Assembly: GCA_018665505.1 (NCBI GenBank)
Contig: JABJCS010000813.1
Span: 1 to 5,713 of the forward strand
Source of the DNA: Alphaproteobacteria bacterium
GTDB lineage: Bacteria > Pseudomonadota > Alphaproteobacteria > UBA8366
Direction: 5' to 3'
DNA length: 5,713 bases
Made by a program: the position numbers and the translations under genes. The notes under the pieces were generated by a model, which saw nothing but the letters and a program-made list of their open reading frames with translations, was not told where the DNA came from and ran no database searches. This document shows positions 4,784 to 5,713 of the stretch, piece by piece (within the stretch, counting starts at the first letter, position 1; each line of letters begins with the position of its first letter).

Positions 4784-5713
4784 ACGACTCCGCCGTCCTT
4801 GCCGCCGTTGGCGAGAAACTATCGTCGGTCGATGCCATCACCGAGGGGCTCTCGACGGTCGGCTATATTGCGTCGCGCCGTATCGCGACGGCAATTTTCA
4901 TCGCACAGAATCTTAATAAACCGATCCTGGTAGAAGGCTCCGCCGGTGTCGGTAAAACGGAGCTGGCTCTCTCCGCCGCCAATTGGCTCGGCCTGCCGTT
5001 GATCCGAATGCAATGTTACGAAGGCTTGGATGAAGCCAAGGCGTTGTATGAATGGAAGTACGGCAAGCAGCTGCTCTACACGCAAATCCTGAAAGATAAG
5101 GTTGGTGATGTCCTGGAGGGAACCGAAGGGATGGACCAGGCGATGGAGCGCCTGCGCGGTTTCGGCGATTTGTTCTTTTCGGAAGAGTTTTTGGAACCCC
5201 GTCCGCTCCTAAAAGCGTTGCGGGAAGAAAACGGCGCCGTGCTGCTGATCGATGAGATCGACAAATCGGATGAGGAATTTGAAGCCTTCTTGCTTGAAAT
5301 TTTGTCGGCCTTTCAGGTCTCGATCCCGGAGATTGGGACGATCGTGGCGAAGACTCCGCCGCTGGTCTTCCTCACGTCGAACAATATGCGGGAGATGGGT
5401 GATGCTCTAAAGCGGCGTTGCTTGCATCTTTATATTCCGCTGCCGGACGAAAAATTGGAGCGGCGCATTGTGTCGTCGCGCATCCCCGGCATCGAGGAAA
5501 GTTTGACGAAACAGTTGGTCAAGTTTGTCCAAATGCTGCGCGAGGAAGATCTCAAGAAAGTACCGTCGATTTCCGAGACTATCGATTGGGCGCGAGTGGT
5601 GTTGTTGATGCACGCGGACTCCTTGGACAGCGAATTGGTGCGGGATACGCTGAACGTGTTGCTCAAGTTCGAGCAGGACATCACGTCGGTCGAACGGCGC
5701 ATCCCAACCTTGG
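4780..5713 (+). CDS. MoxR-family AAA+ ATPase, CoxD-like (3' end outside the window)
   Basis: The first 311 residues of a MoxR-type AAA+ ATPase run off the right edge without a stop. Walker A is GSAGVGKT (53-60), Walker B VLLIDEID (154-161), sensor 1 TSNN (199-202), and arginine-finger candidates are Arg212-Arg213 in KRRC. A sensor-2 region follows (PSISETIDWARV, 262-273). The CYEGLDEAKALYEWKYGKQLL stretch (79-99) is typical of the CoxD branch, named after the CO dehydrogenase cluster protein. MoxR ATPases hydrolyse ATP as oligomeric rings and, with a von Willebrand factor A partner, mature or metallate client enzymes. In the CoxD branch the partner gene (CoxE-like) is usually immediately downstream, here outside the window. 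The ATG overlaps the preceding stop by four bases (ATGA), implying translational coupling with the dehydrogenase-like gene. Little follows the ATPase core in the visible part, so the missing end is expected to be short. Confidence 0.92.
   Translation, partial: MNDSAVLAAVGEKLSSVDAITEGLSTVGYIASRRIATAIFIAQNLNKPILVEGSAGVGKTELALSAANWLGLPLIRMQCYEGLDEAKALYEWKYGKQLLYTQILKDKVGDVLEGTEGMDQAMERLRGFGDLFFSEEFLEPRPLLKALREENGAVLLIDEIDKSDEEFEAFLLEILSAFQVSIPEIGTIVAKTPPLVFLTSNNMREMGDALKRRCLHLYIPLPDEKLERRIVSSRIPGIEESLTKQLVKFVQMLREEDLKKVPSISETIDWARVVLLMHADSLDSELVRDTLNVLLKFEQDITSVERRIPTL

Overview
The window has about 58-60% GC (estimated by eye) and dense genes with short or overlapping junctions. The protein families seen suggest a proteobacterium, most likely an alphaproteobacterium. 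This is an inference from gene content and composition; there is no rRNA or other taxonomic marker. No tRNA, rRNA, CRISPR array, insertion sequence or prophage feature was seen.

Layout. Bases 1-127 look like a divergent intergenic region: a strong Shine-Dalgarno followed by ATG on the minus strand sits at the extreme left edge, pointing out of the window. On the plus strand, a 629-residue SLC13-type permease with two cytoplasmic RCK_C (TrkA-C) domains runs from 128 to 2017. It meets head-on a minus-strand pair: an uncharacterised 140-residue protein (2442-2864) and a 138-residue DUF1801 protein (2014-2430). The pair has its own extended -10 promoter near 2894-2902. The convergent stop codons of the permease and the DUF1801 gene overlap by 4 bases. 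Upstream of the pair, also on the minus strand, is a peptide deformylase gene (2982-3551). Divergent from it, on the plus strand, is an operon of an atypical acyl-CoA dehydrogenase-like protein (3605-4783) and a MoxR-family AAA+ ATPase of the CoxD type (4780 to beyond the right edge), joined by an ATGA stop/start overlap.

How the genes work together. The only convincing functional unit is the acyl-CoA dehydrogenase-like/MoxR operon. MoxR ATPases usually act with a von Willebrand factor A protein to mature or insert cofactors into a partner enzyme, so such a gene would be expected just right of the window. The dehydrogenase-like protein has degenerate signature residues and stops before the helix that normally carries the catalytic glutamate. 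It may therefore be a client, a regulator or a repurposed enzyme rather than an ordinary beta-oxidation enzyme. The other genes look like independent housekeeping or accessory genes: anion or carboxylate transport, N-terminal protein processing, and two small proteins of unknown role.

Most of the window is ordinary chromosome. The parts worth a second look are the atypical dehydrogenase-MoxR pair, the arginine in the deformylase active-site motif, and the small cysteine-motif protein with its promoter.
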